A stretch of 64,000 nucleotides of DNA from WHSW01 sp963777775 (GCA_963777775.1 CAVZRL010000009.1:1674001-1738000), one strand, 5' to 3'. Counted from the first letter of the stretch, positions 33,732 through 45,479 are shown. The notes: generated by a model from the letters alone, not told the origin. Program-made: numbers and translations.

Positions 33732-33980
33732 ATGGCAGAGACGCAGAGCAAGGAACAGATCGAGCAACGGGTGATCGACGCGTTGGTCGAGTTCGGCGAG
33801 GAGCGCGAAAAGGTGAAGCCGGAGGCGCGCTTCGAGGACCTGGAGGTCGACTCCCTCGACCTGGTCGAGCTTGCCCAGATCGCCGAGGACGACTACGGGG
33901 TCGAGCTCTCAGACGCCGACCTCGAGCGGCTGGAGACCGTCGGTGACGTGATCGAGCTGATCGCGACCAGGGCCGGATGA
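33732..33980 (+). CDS. acpP: Acyl carrier protein
   Basis: 82 aa, acidic, four-helix carrier. The phosphopantetheine attachment site is EVDSLDLVEL with Ser41. Normal length. Its stop overlaps the fabF start by 4 bp (GGATGA), so the two are translationally coupled. A clear AAAGGAG lies 6-7 nt before the ATG, which suits the high expression expected of ACP. Confidence 0.95.
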   Translation: MAETQSKEQIEQRVIDALVEFGEEREKVKPEARFEDLEVDSLDLVELAQIAEDDYGVELSDADLERLETVGDVIELIATRAG

Positions 33981-35179
33981 CCCGAGCGGTGGTGATCACC
34001 GGCGTCGGTGCCGTCACCCCGCTCGGGGTCGGGGCGCAGACGCTGATCGAGCGCTGGGTCGCGGGCGAGTCGGGGATCGAGGACGGGCTCGGCCGCTGTC
34101 GCGAGTTCGAGCCCACCGAGCACATGAGCCGCCGTGAGGCGCGCCGCGCCGACCGCTTCACCCAACTCGCGCAGGTGGCCGCCGCGGAGGCGATCGAGCA
34201 GGCGGGCTGGGATTCCGAGCCTCCCTACGACACGACCGAGATCGGCTGCGTGATCGGCACCGGCGTCGGTGGGATCGCGACGATCGAGGACCAGCACAGC
34301 GTCATGCTCGAGCGCGGCGGGGGCGCGATGTCGCCGCTCTGCGTGCCGCAGATGATGCCCAACGCCGCCGCCGGCGCGGTCGCGATGCGCCACAGCCTGC
34401 GCGGCGAGTGCTACGGGACGGTCTCGGCCTGCGCCGCCGGAGCGCAGGCGATCGGCGAGGGGATGCGCCTGGTCGAGCGCGGCGCGCTTCGGGCCTGCGT
34501 GGTCGGCGGCAGCGAGGCGGGAGTCACCCCGCTCGGGATCGCCGCCTTCGAGGCGATGGGGGCGACGTCGAAGCTCGGCATCTCGCGCCCTTTCGACCGC
34601 GATCGCGACGGCTTCGTGATGGGCGAGGGCGCCGGGGTGATCGTGCTCGAGGACGCTGAGGCGGCGACCGAGCGCGGAGCGACGGTCCTCGGGCGGCTGA
34701 CCGGGTACGGGGCGACCGCCGACGCCTATCACCTGACCGCTCCCGACCCCGAGGGAGACGGCGCCGCTCGCGCGATCGCTTCGGCGCTGGGCGACGCGGG
34801 CGTCGAGCCCGGCGAGGTCGGCTACGTCAACGCCCACGGCACCTCGACCGAGCTCAACGACCGCTCCGAGACCGAGGCGCTGCGGCGCGCCTTCGGCGAG
34901 CACGCCGGCGCGATCCCGGTCTCGTCGCTGAAATCGTCGATCGGCCACCTGCTCGGCGCCGCCGGCGCGGTCGAGGCGGTGGCCACGGTCCTGGCTATCG
35001 AGCGAGGAGTGGCGCCGCCGACGATCAACCTCGAGCATCCCGACGAGGGCCTCGACCTTGATTACGTCCCCGGCCAGGCGCGCCCGCTGGAGGGCGACGG
35101 CGCGCCGCTGGTCGCGATCTCGAACTCTTTCGGCTTCGGTGGCCACAACGTCGTCCTCTGCACGGAGGCGGCGGAATGA
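33977..35179 (+). CDS. fabF: 3-oxoacyl-ACP synthase II
   Basis: 400-aa condensing enzyme with the Cys-His-His triad. Nucleophile in TVSACAAGAQAIG (Cys152), His in VNAHGTSTELND (about H290), and His in KSSIGHLLGAAGAVEA (about H324). N-terminus VVITGVGAVTPLG and C-terminus NSFGFGGHN are textbook. It elongates acyl-ACP with malonyl-ACP. It overlaps acpP by 4 bp. Confidence 0.95.
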   Translation: MTRAVVITGVGAVTPLGVGAQTLIERWVAGESGIEDGLGRCREFEPTEHMSRREARRADRFTQLAQVAAAEAIEQAGWDSEPPYDTTEIGCVIGTGVGGIATIEDQHSVMLERGGGAMSPLCVPQMMPNAAAGAVAMRHSLRGECYGTVSACAAGAQAIGEGMRLVERGALRACVVGGSEAGVTPLGIAAFEAMGATSKLGISRPFDRDRDGFVMGEGAGVIVLEDAEAATERGATVLGRLTGYGATADAYHLTAPDPEGDGAARAIASALGDAGVEPGEVGYVNAHGTSTELNDRSETEALRRAFGEHAGAIPVSSLKSSIGHLLGAAGAVEAVATVLAIERGVAPPTINLEHPDEGLDLDYVPGQARPLEGDGAPLVAISNSFGFGGHNVVLCTEAAE

Positions 35180-35198
35180 CCGCCGCCCGCCCGGCTCG

Positions 35199-36005
35199 AT
35201 GAACGAGTCGGCGCCGCTGCTGGCGGGCAAGCGGCTGCTGATCACCGGCGTGATCACCCGCCGCAGCATTGCCTTCGCCGTCGCCCGCGAAGCGCAGCTC
35301 GCCGGCGCAGAGGTGGTGCTGAGCAGCTTCGGCCGGGCGCGGCGGCTGACCGAACGCGCCGCCGGCCAGCTCCCCGAGCGCCCCGACGTGCTCGAGCTCG
35401 ACGTCAACAGCGAAACCGACCTGGCGGCGGTGGCGGCAGAGCTCGAACGCCGCTGGGACGGGCTCGACGGCGCCCTGCACGCGGTCGCGTTCGCGCCCGA
35501 GGACGCGCTCGGCGGCGACTTCGTCGCGACCGGATACGAGAGCGCCGCCGAGGCGTTTCGGACCAGCGCCTACTCGCTCGCGGGGCTCGCCCGCCACCTC
35601 GCGCCCCTGCTCGAGCGCGACCGCGCGGGCGCGATCGTCGGGCTCGACTTCGACGCCACGGTCGCCTGGCCCCTGTACGACTGGATGGGGGTCGCCAAGG
35701 CGGCGCTCGAGTCGGCGGCGCGCTACCTGGCCCGCGACCTGGGGCCACGCGGTGTGCGGGTCAACCTGGTCGCGGCCGGGCCGGTGCGGACCACGGCGGC
35801 GTCGGCGATTCCCGGATTCGCCGAGCTGGCCGGCGCCTGGGAGCGCGGCGCCCCGCTGGGCTGGGACCCCGACGACCCGACCCCGGTTGCCCGCGCGGTC
35901 TGCTTTCTGCTCTCCGACTGGGCTGCGGCGATCAGCGGCGAGATCCTGCACGTCGACGGCGGCTTTCACGCGATCGGCGCTCCCGGCTCAGAGGCGATCG
36001 GTTAG
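35199..36005 (+). CDS. fabI: Enoyl-ACP reductase (FabI/InhA type)
   Basis: 268-aa atypical SDR that reduces the enoyl-ACP double bond using NADH. The Gly-rich loop has the FabI form GVITRRSIAFAVA, and the catalytic pair is Y-x6-K in YDWMGVAKAA (Tyr160, Lys167), as in InhA. Length is that of InhA/FabI. ATG 35199 begins 20 bp after fabF; an upstream frame overlapping fabF is not favoured. It completes the elongation cycle except for a dehydratase and FabH, which are not in the window. Confidence 0.9.
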   Translation: MNESAPLLAGKRLLITGVITRRSIAFAVAREAQLAGAEVVLSSFGRARRLTERAAGQLPERPDVLELDVNSETDLAAVAAELERRWDGLDGALHAVAFAPEDALGGDFVATGYESAAEAFRTSAYSLAGLARHLAPLLERDRAGAIVGLDFDATVAWPLYDWMGVAKAALESAARYLARDLGPRGVRVNLVAAGPVRTTAASAIPGFAELAGAWERGAPLGWDPDDPTPVARAVCFLLSDWAAAISGEILHVDGGFHAIGAPGSEAIG

Positions 36006-36035
36006 GTTCTCGCCGGAACCGAGCCGAGGAGACCC

Positions 36036-36422
36036 GTGGACGTAAGCGCGCTCAAGAACATCCCCCTGTTCGCCGACGTGCCGGAGGAGGCGCTGGCCAA
36101 GGTTGCGACCTTCGCGACCCTGGAGTCCGCGGCCGAGGGCAAGACGATCATCCGCGAGGGCGGGTTCTCAAACGACTTCTACGTGATCGAGGACGGCACG
36201 GTGAAGGTCGAGCGCGAGGGCGACCACCTGGCCGATCTGGGGCCCGGGGACGTGTTCGGCGAGCAGGGCCTGCTCGAGAAGCAGGAGCGCTCGGCGACCG
36301 TGACCGCGACCTCGCCGGTGCGGCTGATCCGAATCGAGCACTGGGAGCTCTCGCGGATGCGCTCGGCGATGCCCGAGGTCGTCGACCAGCTGCGCAGCAA
36401 GGTTTCCGAGCGGTCGGAGTAG
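36036..36422 (+). CDS. Stand-alone cyclic-nucleotide-binding protein
   Basis: 128 aa forming a single cNMP-binding (CRP-like) domain. It starts with the family phrase LKNIPLFADVPEEALAKVAT, has a glycine turn at YVIEDGTVKVEREGDHLADL, and the phosphate-binding cassette FGEQGLLEKQERSATVTA, in which the R-S-A-T core that contacts the cyclic phosphate is retained. No DNA-binding domain follows, so it is not a CRP-type regulator; it may work as a sensing subunit. GTG 36036 is the start. It lies 30 bp after fabI and could be on the same transcript. Confidence 0.85.
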   Translation: MDVSALKNIPLFADVPEEALAKVATFATLESAAEGKTIIREGGFSNDFYVIEDGTVKVEREGDHLADLGPGDVFGEQGLLEKQERSATVTATSPVRLIRIEHWELSRMRSAMPEVVDQLRSKVSERSE

Positions 36423-36598
36423 GTGCGAGCCGGCGCGCCCGGCGTCTGGCCGCAGCACTCGAGCGAGGCGGGGAGGGCGCCGTCGGCTCGGCCTGGCTGC
36501 GGCGCCGCAGACGGATCGCGCCCGCCTGAGCCGAACCCATCTAACTGTCGAGCTCGGATTCGGGGTAGAGGGCGGGACGGATAAGGTCGCCCGGGATC

Positions 36599-38284
36599 AT
36601 GGGAGCTGCCAGGCAGGTCGCAACCTCGTTGGGAGCCGTGGGCTCCGTCTTCGCCAACCCTGACATGCGCCGGCTTCAGCTCGCCTGGGCGGGCGCGTCG
36701 TTTGCGATGTGGTCGTTCGCGATCGCGCTCGGCGTATATGCCTTCGGCGTCGGCGGAGTGGCCCTCGTTGGGGTCGCGGGCCTGATCCGCCTGCTGCCCG
36801 GAGCGTTCGCGTCTCCGTTCGGCGGGCTGCTCGGCGATCGCCACTCGCGGCGCGCCGTCCTCTTGCTGAGCGCCGGCTCCGGTTCGGTCGTGCTCGGCTG
36901 GGCCGCGCTCGCCGTGGCGCTCGACGCGCCCGCGGCCGCCGTCTTCGCGCTCGCGGGCCTTTGGACGGTCGCGTCGAGCCCGTACGTTCCTGCCGAGGGA
37001 GCCCTGCTCCCGGCGGTCGCTCGCACGCCGCAGGAACTGTCGGCGTCGAACGTCGCCCACAGCGCGATGGACAGCGCGGGCTTCCTCGCCGGTTCGATCG
37101 TGACCGGGATCCTGCTCGCCATAACCACCCCTGAGATCGTCTTCGCCGCCGCCGCCCTGGTGAGCGCCGTCTCCGCCGCGCAGCTGGTGAAGCTCGGTCG
37201 CGACAAGCGTCCCTCTTACGCGGACCAGATCGAGGCGAGTGGCGTCTTGCGAGAGACGGCCCTCGGCGCGAGAGCGCTGCTCGGTGACACGCGGCTGCGT
37301 CTGGTCGGCACCTGCCTCACCCTGCTCGTCTTCTTCGAGGGTGCTGCCGACGTGCTCGTGATCATTGTCGCGCTTGACCTGCTTGGTCTCGGTGAGGGAA
37401 GCGTCGGTTACCTCAACGCCGCCTGGGGGATTGGCGCGCTGCTTGGCGGGGCGGCGCTCGCGGTCCTGCTCGACCGCGGCCGCCTCGCTATGGGATTGCT
37501 GGCAGGCAGTCTGGTCGCCGGGGCGGCGATCGCGCTGCCGGGGATCTGGGCGGTGCCCTTCGCCGCCTACCTCGCCTGGGTCGCGATCGGGGTCGGCTAC
37601 ACGTTCGTGGAGGTCGTCGCACGCACGCTGCTGCAGCGGTTGGGGTCGGACGAGACGTTGGCGCGCGCGCTCGGCTTCCTCGAGACCTCGCGATTCGGGG
37701 CGATGGCGCTCGGGTCGATCGCCGCCCCGGCTCTCGTCGCGCTGCTCGGCACCGAGGGGGCGCTGATCGCCGTGGGTGCGGTGCTGCCGCTGTTCGCGCT
37801 GCTGCACTCGGCGGCGCTGCGCTCGCTCGAGGTCGGAGCGCCGGTCGAGGAGTGCCGCTACGCCCTCCTGCGCGCCAACTCGATCTTCGCGCCACTGCCG
37901 GTGGACACCATCGAGCGCCTCACTCACGACCTAGTGCCCGTGACCGCCGCAGCCGGAGAGGAGGTGATCAGCCAGGGAGACCACGGGAATCGGTTTTACT
38001 TGATCGCGCGCGGCGAGGTCGAGGTGCTCGAGGATGGCGCCTTTCGGCGCCACGAAGCCGATGGAGAGTCCTTCGGCGAGATCGCCCTGCTGCGCGATGT
38101 GGCGCGCACCGCGACGGTGCGAGCGACCCGCGAGACGGAGTTGCTCGCGCTCGACCGCGATCATTTCATCGCCGCCGTGACCGGCCACCGGCGAAGCTAC
38201 GAGGTCGCCGGGGCGCTGATCGACGGGCGGCTCAGCGGCCCCACCCGACCGCCCCCGCGGGATGAACCGGCCCCGCGGCGATGA
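36599..38284 (+). CDS. MFS transporter fused to a C-terminal cNMP-binding domain
   Basis: 561 aa. Residues about 20-410 form a major facilitator with twelve predicted hydrophobic segments; the cytoplasmic loop motif is GGLLGDRHSRRAVLLLSAGS (D-R..RR form of MFS motif A). Residues about 425-535 form a cNMP-binding domain: LLRANSIFAPLPVDTIERLT, GNRFYLIARGEVEVLEDG and the phosphate-binding cassette SFGEIALLRDVARTATVRA, with the conserved Glu and Arg. The tail is Pro/Arg-rich. In known families such domains let cAMP or cGMP control transport. The substrate is unknown. It is followed by a sensor kinase and a cyclase. GC-rich 36423-36598 upstream shows no gene. Confidence 0.85.
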   Translation: MGAARQVATSLGAVGSVFANPDMRRLQLAWAGASFAMWSFAIALGVYAFGVGGVALVGVAGLIRLLPGAFASPFGGLLGDRHSRRAVLLLSAGSGSVVLGWAALAVALDAPAAAVFALAGLWTVASSPYVPAEGALLPAVARTPQELSASNVAHSAMDSAGFLAGSIVTGILLAITTPEIVFAAAALVSAVSAAQLVKLGRDKRPSYADQIEASGVLRETALGARALLGDTRLRLVGTCLTLLVFFEGAADVLVIIVALDLLGLGEGSVGYLNAAWGIGALLGGAALAVLLDRGRLAMGLLAGSLVAGAAIALPGIWAVPFAAYLAWVAIGVGYTFVEVVARTLLQRLGSDETLARALGFLETSRFGAMALGSIAAPALVALLGTEGALIAVGAVLPLFALLHSAALRSLEVGAPVEECRYALLRANSIFAPLPVDTIERLTHDLVPVTAAAGEEVISQGDHGNRFYLIARGEVEVLEDGAFRRHEADGESFGEIALLRDVARTATVRATRETELLALDRDHFIAAVTGHRRSYEVAGALIDGRLSGPTRPPPRDEPAPRR

Positions 38285-38427
38285 ACTAGCGCGCGCAGAC
38301 CGGTCACGGCGATGGCGGCCGCGACGGTCGAGCGGCTGGTCGAGCTGATCGGCGACCCGAGAGACCACCCGGCCGTGGCCGTGGCGAGGACAGCGTCCGC
38401 GCGCGTGCCCGATGTAGGCTGACCCGG

Positions 38428-40829
<2,402 letters not shown>

Positions 40830-40833
<4 letters not shown>

Positions 40834-41915
40834 TGGACGAGCCTGCATCAATCCTGGTCGCCGATGACGATCCGGTGAACAGGGCACTGCTGCTGCGAAG
40901 CGTCGAGCAAGAGGGCCATCGTGTGAGGTCGGCCGAGAACGGCCGGCAGGCGTGGGAAACGCTGCAATCCGAGCCTTTCGACGTCCTCCTGCTCGACATC
41001 CTCATGCCGGAGATGGACGGATTCGAGGTGCTTGAGCGGCTGAAGGCGGCGAAGGACCTCCGCCACCTCCCGGTGATCGTCATCTCCGCCCTCGACGAGC
41101 TCGACAGCGTCGTCCGCTGCATTGAGATGGGCGCCGACGACCACCTGCCGAAGCCGTTCGATCCTGTGGTGCTTCGCGCTCGGATCAACGCCGGCCTCAC
41201 GCGCAAACGCCTGCACGATCTCGAGCGGGAACAGGTCCGGGGCGTGTTCTCGCGATTCGTACCCGAGCCGATCGTGGATGAGGTGCTCGCCCATGCCGAC
41301 GAGGAGCTTCGGCTCGGGGGCGAGCGCTGTGTCACGACCGTGCTGTTCGCTGATCTGCGCGGCTTCACCACCTTCGCGGAGCACCGCTCGCCTCACACGG
41401 TGATCGATGTTCTCAACCGCTACCTCACGACTATGAGCGATGTGATCCTGGACCACGGTGGCACGCTGGTCTCCTACATGGGCGACGGGATCATGGCCGT
41501 GTTCGGGGCGCCCATCGAGCTGGTCGACCACGCCGACCGAGCCGTCTCCGCCGCCCGGGAGATGGCCACTCATGCTCTTGCACGGTTCAACGATTGGCTT
41601 CGCGAGGAGTCGATCTCGCCGGGATTTCGGATCGGCATCGGCCTCAACAGCGGTCCGGTCATGGCCGGGAACGTGGGCTCGAAACGGCGGCTCGAGTACG
41701 CCGCGATCGGCGACACCACCAACACCGCCGCGCGCCTGGAGGCGATGACCAAAGGCGGATCGCACATGGTCTTGGTCTCCGACTCGACCCGCGCCATGCT
41801 CACGAGCCCGGTGCACGACTTGCTGCACGTCGAGGAGAAGGAGATAAGGGGACGGCAAGGGCGCGTGGTCGTCTGGTCGTTCGACAATTCGCGACCTCAA
41901 CGCGAGCGGGTGTGA
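40830..41915 (+). CDS. Response regulator fused to a class III adenylate/guanylate cyclase
   Basis: 361 aa. An N-terminal receiver domain with phospho-acceptor Asp56 in LLLDILMPEMDG and the Lys in HLPKPFDP is followed by a helical linker (LEREQVRGVFSRFVPEPIVD) and a class III cyclase domain. Both metal-binding acidic residues are there (LFADLRGFTTFAE and YMGDGIMAVFGAP), and the transition-state pair N and R is in IGDTTNTAARLE. The nucleotide specificity (ATP or GTP) was not determined. It is coupled to the hybrid kinase by a 4-bp overlap, so phosphorelay control of cyclic nucleotide synthesis is inferred. The upstream cNMP-binding proteins are natural candidates as receivers of its signal. 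Confidence 0.93.
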
Positions 41916-41939
41916 TCACGAAGGAGGAAAGCTGTACGC

Positions 41940-42482
41940 CTGTTCAAACCCCGCGCGGAAGATCGACGAACTGAAGCGCAAGGCCTCCGAGCGGCGCAGA
42001 ACACCCGGAGCCCGCGCAGATCAGGACTTCATCGCCTCGGACCAGTCGATGAAGTCGCTTGCGGTCGACCCGTCCCGCGGGTGCCCAGCTTCCGGTCCGG
42101 GTGAGGCAACGGCGAAGAAGACCCAGGCCCAGAAGGGTGAGAAGATCCGGGTCAAGGCAACCAACCGGCTGATGGCGGAGGTCAGGGGCCCTGCCTTCGA
42201 GCGCAGCAGGTGCCGATTGCTGCATCTACTGGTCGACCGGCTACAACGACACGATCGGCCGTGCTCCACTGCGCGGGTTCACTCCGCAGTGGGACTTCAT
42301 CCACACCCAGGGAGAGGGCGCCTTCGGTCTCGCGGTCGATCGGGAGCATCTCTACTGGGGCGGTGACGGCGCGATCGGCCGGGTCGGCCTCGACGGGTCC
42401 GATCCCGAGCCGGACTGGATCCCCGGCTCGCCCGATTCGAGTCGACCAGCTGCGGCGCAAGGTCGGCGAGCGCTCGGGATAG
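41940..42482 (+). pseudogene. Mosaic pseudogene of the YWTD-like propeller family
   Basis: Three kinds of relic are joined. At about 42005-42065 the frame reads ADQDFIASDQSMKSLAVD, similar to GADQDFIAPVTDPWGIAV of the gene at 44238. At about 42115-42180 KKTQAQKGEKIRVKATNRLM resembles that gene's C-terminal VKRTQVQRSGAIRVRVKVTA. From 42215 to 42441 it is base-for-base identical to 44331-44557. The last piece, 42442-42482, reads VDQLRRKVGERSG before a stop and resembles the end of the cNMP-binding protein (VDQLRSKVSERSE). No open frame runs through. The region 42483-42681 shows nothing coding. Confidence 0.7.
42215..42441 (+). repeat. 227-bp exact duplicate of part of the propeller gene
   Basis: Identical by eye over the whole length to 44331-44557, in direct orientation 2116 bp apart. 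It covers the first two blades of the propeller (from IYWSTGYNDTIG through GSDPEPDWIPGSPDS). The flanks diverge sharply at both ends, although about 25 bp on the left side are still partly similar. Confidence 0.9.
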
Positions 42483-42681
42483 CGCCCCGACGCCGATACG
42501 CCGACCACTGCGCGAGCCAGCCCGTCCGCGACGCCCGCGGGTGAGCACGGCGACCGGTGGTCATGCAAGCCGGTCAGGTGACCGTCGCCGGAGACGATTT
42601 GGAGAACGCCCGTGGCGTGGGTTATGGTCGCTTCGTGGCAAGGGGAGGCCCGCCGATTGGCAGCGGAGGCGCGGATCCGTC

Positions 42682-44241
42682 GTGTTGCCGGCAGTGAACC
42701 GTCTGACTCGACGAATCACTCCGGCGTCTGCCCTGCTGTTGGCAGCCGTGGGGTTGGCGCAGCCGGCGCTGGCGTGGGTCGATCCGCTCTCGCCGGTCAG
42801 CGTCCCGAGCCCCTTCGCCGCGGATTGCGACGGCGGGCCCCAGCTGGGAACGCTGTATCGCAACGCCGAGGTTGAGCCGCATCTCGCCGTCAATCCGGCC
42901 AAGCGGCGCAACCTGATCGCGGTCTGGCAGCAGGACCGCTGGTCCAGCGCTGGGGCCGACGGGCTGCTGACCGCGTACTCGAGAGACGGTGGTGAAACCT
43001 GGAAACACCCGGCCTCGCCGCCGTTCGCGCATTGTCAAGGCGGCGATGCGGCGAACGGCGGCGACTACGAGCGCGTCACCGATCCCTGGGTATCGTTCGG
43101 CCCGACCGGGATCGCCTACCAGATCGCGCTCGCGGGCAACAACCTGTTCCTGGGTCGGAACGCGGTCCTGGTCAGCAGGTCGCGCGACGGGGGGGCGACC
43201 TGGGGTCCGGTGAAGACGTTGATCGCCGACGACGGGCCGCTGCTCGCCAACGACAAGGAGACGCTGACCGCCGACCCGACCGACGAGCGCTTCGTCTACG
43301 CGACCTGGTGGCGCTACGACCTCCGCGACGGCCGCAACGCGGGCCCGACGATGTTCACCCGCTCAACCGACCGCGGCCGGACCTGGGAGCCGGCGAGGGA
43401 GATCTTCGATTCCGGCAGCGGACCGCTCAACCAGACGATCGGCAACCAGATCGTGGTGAAGCCGAACGGCGACCTGATCAACGCCTTCATCCTGATCACC
43501 GGTCCCCCGCCGGACCTCCGCTACGTGGTCATCCGCTCGCAGGACCGGGGACGCACGTGGGCTTCTCTGAGCACGATCGCCCAGCTCGACTCGTTCCCGG
43601 TCACGACCGATCCGCGCGACGGCGCGCTGATTCGAGGCGGCGAGGTGATCCCGGACATAGCCGTCGATCCGCGGCGCGGCAAGCGTCGCCTGTTCGCCGT
43701 CTGGCAGGACACCGTGTTCAACGGGGAGAGCCAGATCGCCTTCTCGCGCTCGCGCGACGGGGGGCGCACGTGGTCGGCGCCGGCGAGGGTGAGCGAGAAC
43801 CCGGAGGTGCAGGCGTTCACGCCCGCGGTCGAGGTGAGCCAGAGCGGTGAGGTCGCGGTCAGCTACTACGACCTCACTTACGACAGCGTCGCCTCCCCGA
43901 GCCTCGACACCGATTACTGGGTTGCGCGCTCCACAGATGGCGGCCGCACGTTCGCAACCCGCGAACGGGTGACCCCGCAGTCCTTCGACCTCAGCACCGC
44001 GCCGGCGACGCCGGGCGGCTACTTTGTCGGCGATTACGAGGGCCTGGCGACGGCCGGGAGCCGCTTCGAGCTGCTCTTCGCCCAGACCACCGGCGAGCCC
44101 GGCAACCCGACCGACCTCTTCTCGACCGCCGTTCGATCGCCCGCCGGCAACGGCCGCCCGCTCCAGTCGGGCACGGTCGCGCGACCCTCTCGCCGTGCGA
44201 CCGAGGCGGGTGCGCCAGTGTTGCCGCTACACCGTCGTTGA
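42682..44241 (+). CDS. Secreted BNR/Asp-box sialidase-like beta-propeller protein
   Basis: About 519 aa from GTG 42682. A signal peptide (ASALLLAAVGLAQPALA) is followed by a six-bladed propeller with Asp-box turns S-x-D-x-G-x-T-W: YSRDGGETW, SRDGGATW, STDRGRTW, SQDRGRTW, SRDGGRTW, STDGGRTF. This is the sialidase/BNR superfamily. The catalytic Arg triad, Tyr and Asp of true sialidases were not located, so hydrolase activity is uncertain; many such proteins are binding or adhesion factors. The start is not certain (a GTG at 42694 is also possible). It overlaps the next gene by 4 bp (TTGA). Confidence 0.8.
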   Translation: MLPAVNRLTRRITPASALLLAAVGLAQPALAWVDPLSPVSVPSPFAADCDGGPQLGTLYRNAEVEPHLAVNPAKRRNLIAVWQQDRWSSAGADGLLTAYSRDGGETWKHPASPPFAHCQGGDAANGGDYERVTDPWVSFGPTGIAYQIALAGNNLFLGRNAVLVSRSRDGGATWGPVKTLIADDGPLLANDKETLTADPTDERFVYATWWRYDLRDGRNAGPTMFTRSTDRGRTWEPAREIFDSGSGPLNQTIGNQIVVKPNGDLINAFILITGPPPDLRYVVIRSQDRGRTWASLSTIAQLDSFPVTTDPRDGALIRGGEVIPDIAVDPRRGKRRLFAVWQDTVFNGESQIAFSRSRDGGRTWSAPARVSENPEVQAFTPAVEVSQSGEVAVSYYDLTYDSVASPSLDTDYWVARSTDGGRTFATRERVTPQSFDLSTAPATPGGYFVGDYEGLATAGSRFELLFAQTTGEPGNPTDLFSTAVRSPAGNGRPLQSGTVARPSRRATEAGAPVLPLHRR

Positions 44242-45449
44242 TCGAGCGGCGACAGCGGGGGCCGTGGGCGGCGCTGCTCGGCGCCTTGTCGGTCATCGCC
44301 CTGGTCCTGCCTTCGAGCGCGGACGGGGCGGATTGCTGCATCTACTGGTCGACCGGCTACAACGACACGATCGGCCGTGCTCCACTGCGCGGGTTCACTC
44401 CGCAGTGGGACTTCATCCACACCCAGGGAGAGGGCGCCTTCGGTCTCGCGGTCGATCGGGAGCATCTCTACTGGGGCGGTGACGGCGCGATCGGCCGGGT
44501 CGGCCTCGACGGGTCCGATCCCGAGCCGGACTGGATCCCCGGCTCGCCCGATTCGAGGCAGGCGGCGGTGACGGTTGACTCGGCGCACGTCTACTGGGCG
44601 GACTTCCTCGAGGACTCGATCGGGCGCGCGAACCTCGACGGCTCAGGGGTCGATCCGGGGTTCATCGCCACCTCGTTCCCGGGCAGCTTGGCGCTCGACG
44701 ACACGCATGTCTATTGGATTGGCGGGACGAGTGGCGTCGGCGGCGCAATCGCCCGCGCCGATCTCGACGGCAGCAACGTCGAGCCGGCCCTGGTCGGGGG
44801 GACGAACCTGGCGGCCGGCGTGGCGGTCGACGACACGCACCTCTACTGGACGAACTTCGGCGCCGATTCGATCGGTCGCGCCAACCTCGACGGCTCCGGC
44901 GCCGATCAGGACTTCATCGCCCCGGTCACCGACCCCTGGGGGATCGCTGTCGGGGAGCGCGGCATCTACTGGACGAGCCTCGAGACGGGCGAGATCGGCC
45001 ATGCGAACCTCGACGGCTCGGAGATCGACGAACGCTTCGTCAGGCGAGCGGGGGCGCTGAACCTCGCGCTCGGGGAGCCCGGCCCGATCGGCCGGGTCAG
45101 GGTCAAGCGGACCCAGGTTCAGCGATCCGGCGCGATCCGGGTGCGGGTCAAGGTCACGGCGAGGCAGTGGCTGAGCGCGACGGCGACCGGGAAGCTCACG
45201 GTGGGGGCCGAGAAGCGACGCTCCTACGGGCTCGAGCAGCTGCCGGGGACCCGGTCCGTACGCGCGGGCGAGACCGAGGTCGTGCGCCTGAAGCCAAAGA
45301 ACGAGCGCAACGAGCGCCGGATCGCGCGAGCGCTCGAGCGGGGCGCGACCGTGACGGCCGAGTTGAAGGTCAGGCTTGGCGACCGGATCGGCAACCTCGA
45401 GATCGAGCGGGCGACGGTGAGCCTGCGGCGGCGCGCGGCGGGTCACTAA
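44238..45449 (+). CDS. Secreted YWTD-like beta-propeller protein
   Basis: 403 aa from TTG 44238. Signal peptide at residues 9-31 (WAALLGALSVIALVLPSSADG). There are seven repeats of the type (H)(V/L)YW(A/T)..(F)...SIGRANLDGSG.D..FI: IYWSTGYNDTIGRAPL, LYWGGDGAIGRVGLDGS, VYWADFLEDSIGRANLDGS, VYWIGGTSGVGGAIARADL, LYWTNFGADSIGRANLDGS and IYWTSLETGEIGHANLDGS. These resemble LDL-receptor YWTD and virginiamycin-B-lyase-like propellers. A C-terminal beta-domain (about 300-400) follows. It carries the source copy of the 227-bp exact duplication and has a decayed homologue on the island (15111-16231). Function unknown; location extracytoplasmic. Confidence 0.8.
   Translation: MIERRQRGPWAALLGALSVIALVLPSSADGADCCIYWSTGYNDTIGRAPLRGFTPQWDFIHTQGEGAFGLAVDREHLYWGGDGAIGRVGLDGSDPEPDWIPGSPDSRQAAVTVDSAHVYWADFLEDSIGRANLDGSGVDPGFIATSFPGSLALDDTHVYWIGGTSGVGGAIARADLDGSNVEPALVGGTNLAAGVAVDDTHLYWTNFGADSIGRANLDGSGADQDFIAPVTDPWGIAVGERGIYWTSLETGEIGHANLDGSEIDERFVRRAGALNLALGEPGPIGRVRVKRTQVQRSGAIRVRVKVTARQWLSATATGKLTVGAEKRRSYGLEQLPGTRSVRAGETEVVRLKPKNERNERRIARALERGATVTAELKVRLGDRIGNLEIERATVSLRRRAAGH
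44331..44557 (+). repeat. 227-bp exact duplicate (source copy within the propeller gene)
   Basis: Lies inside the intact propeller gene in frame; its match is 42215-42441. The perfect identity, including third codon positions, means the copy is recent or was homogenised by gene conversion. Confidence 0.9.
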
Positions 45450-45479
45450 CCGGAGGTGCCCAGGCGGCGCTAGAGTGGT

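Noticed and set aside
38312..38422. 36-codon frame between the MFS-cNMP gene and the hybrid kinase
   Set aside because: Short, with no ribosome site of note; a real micro-gene cannot be excluded but there is no positive evidence.
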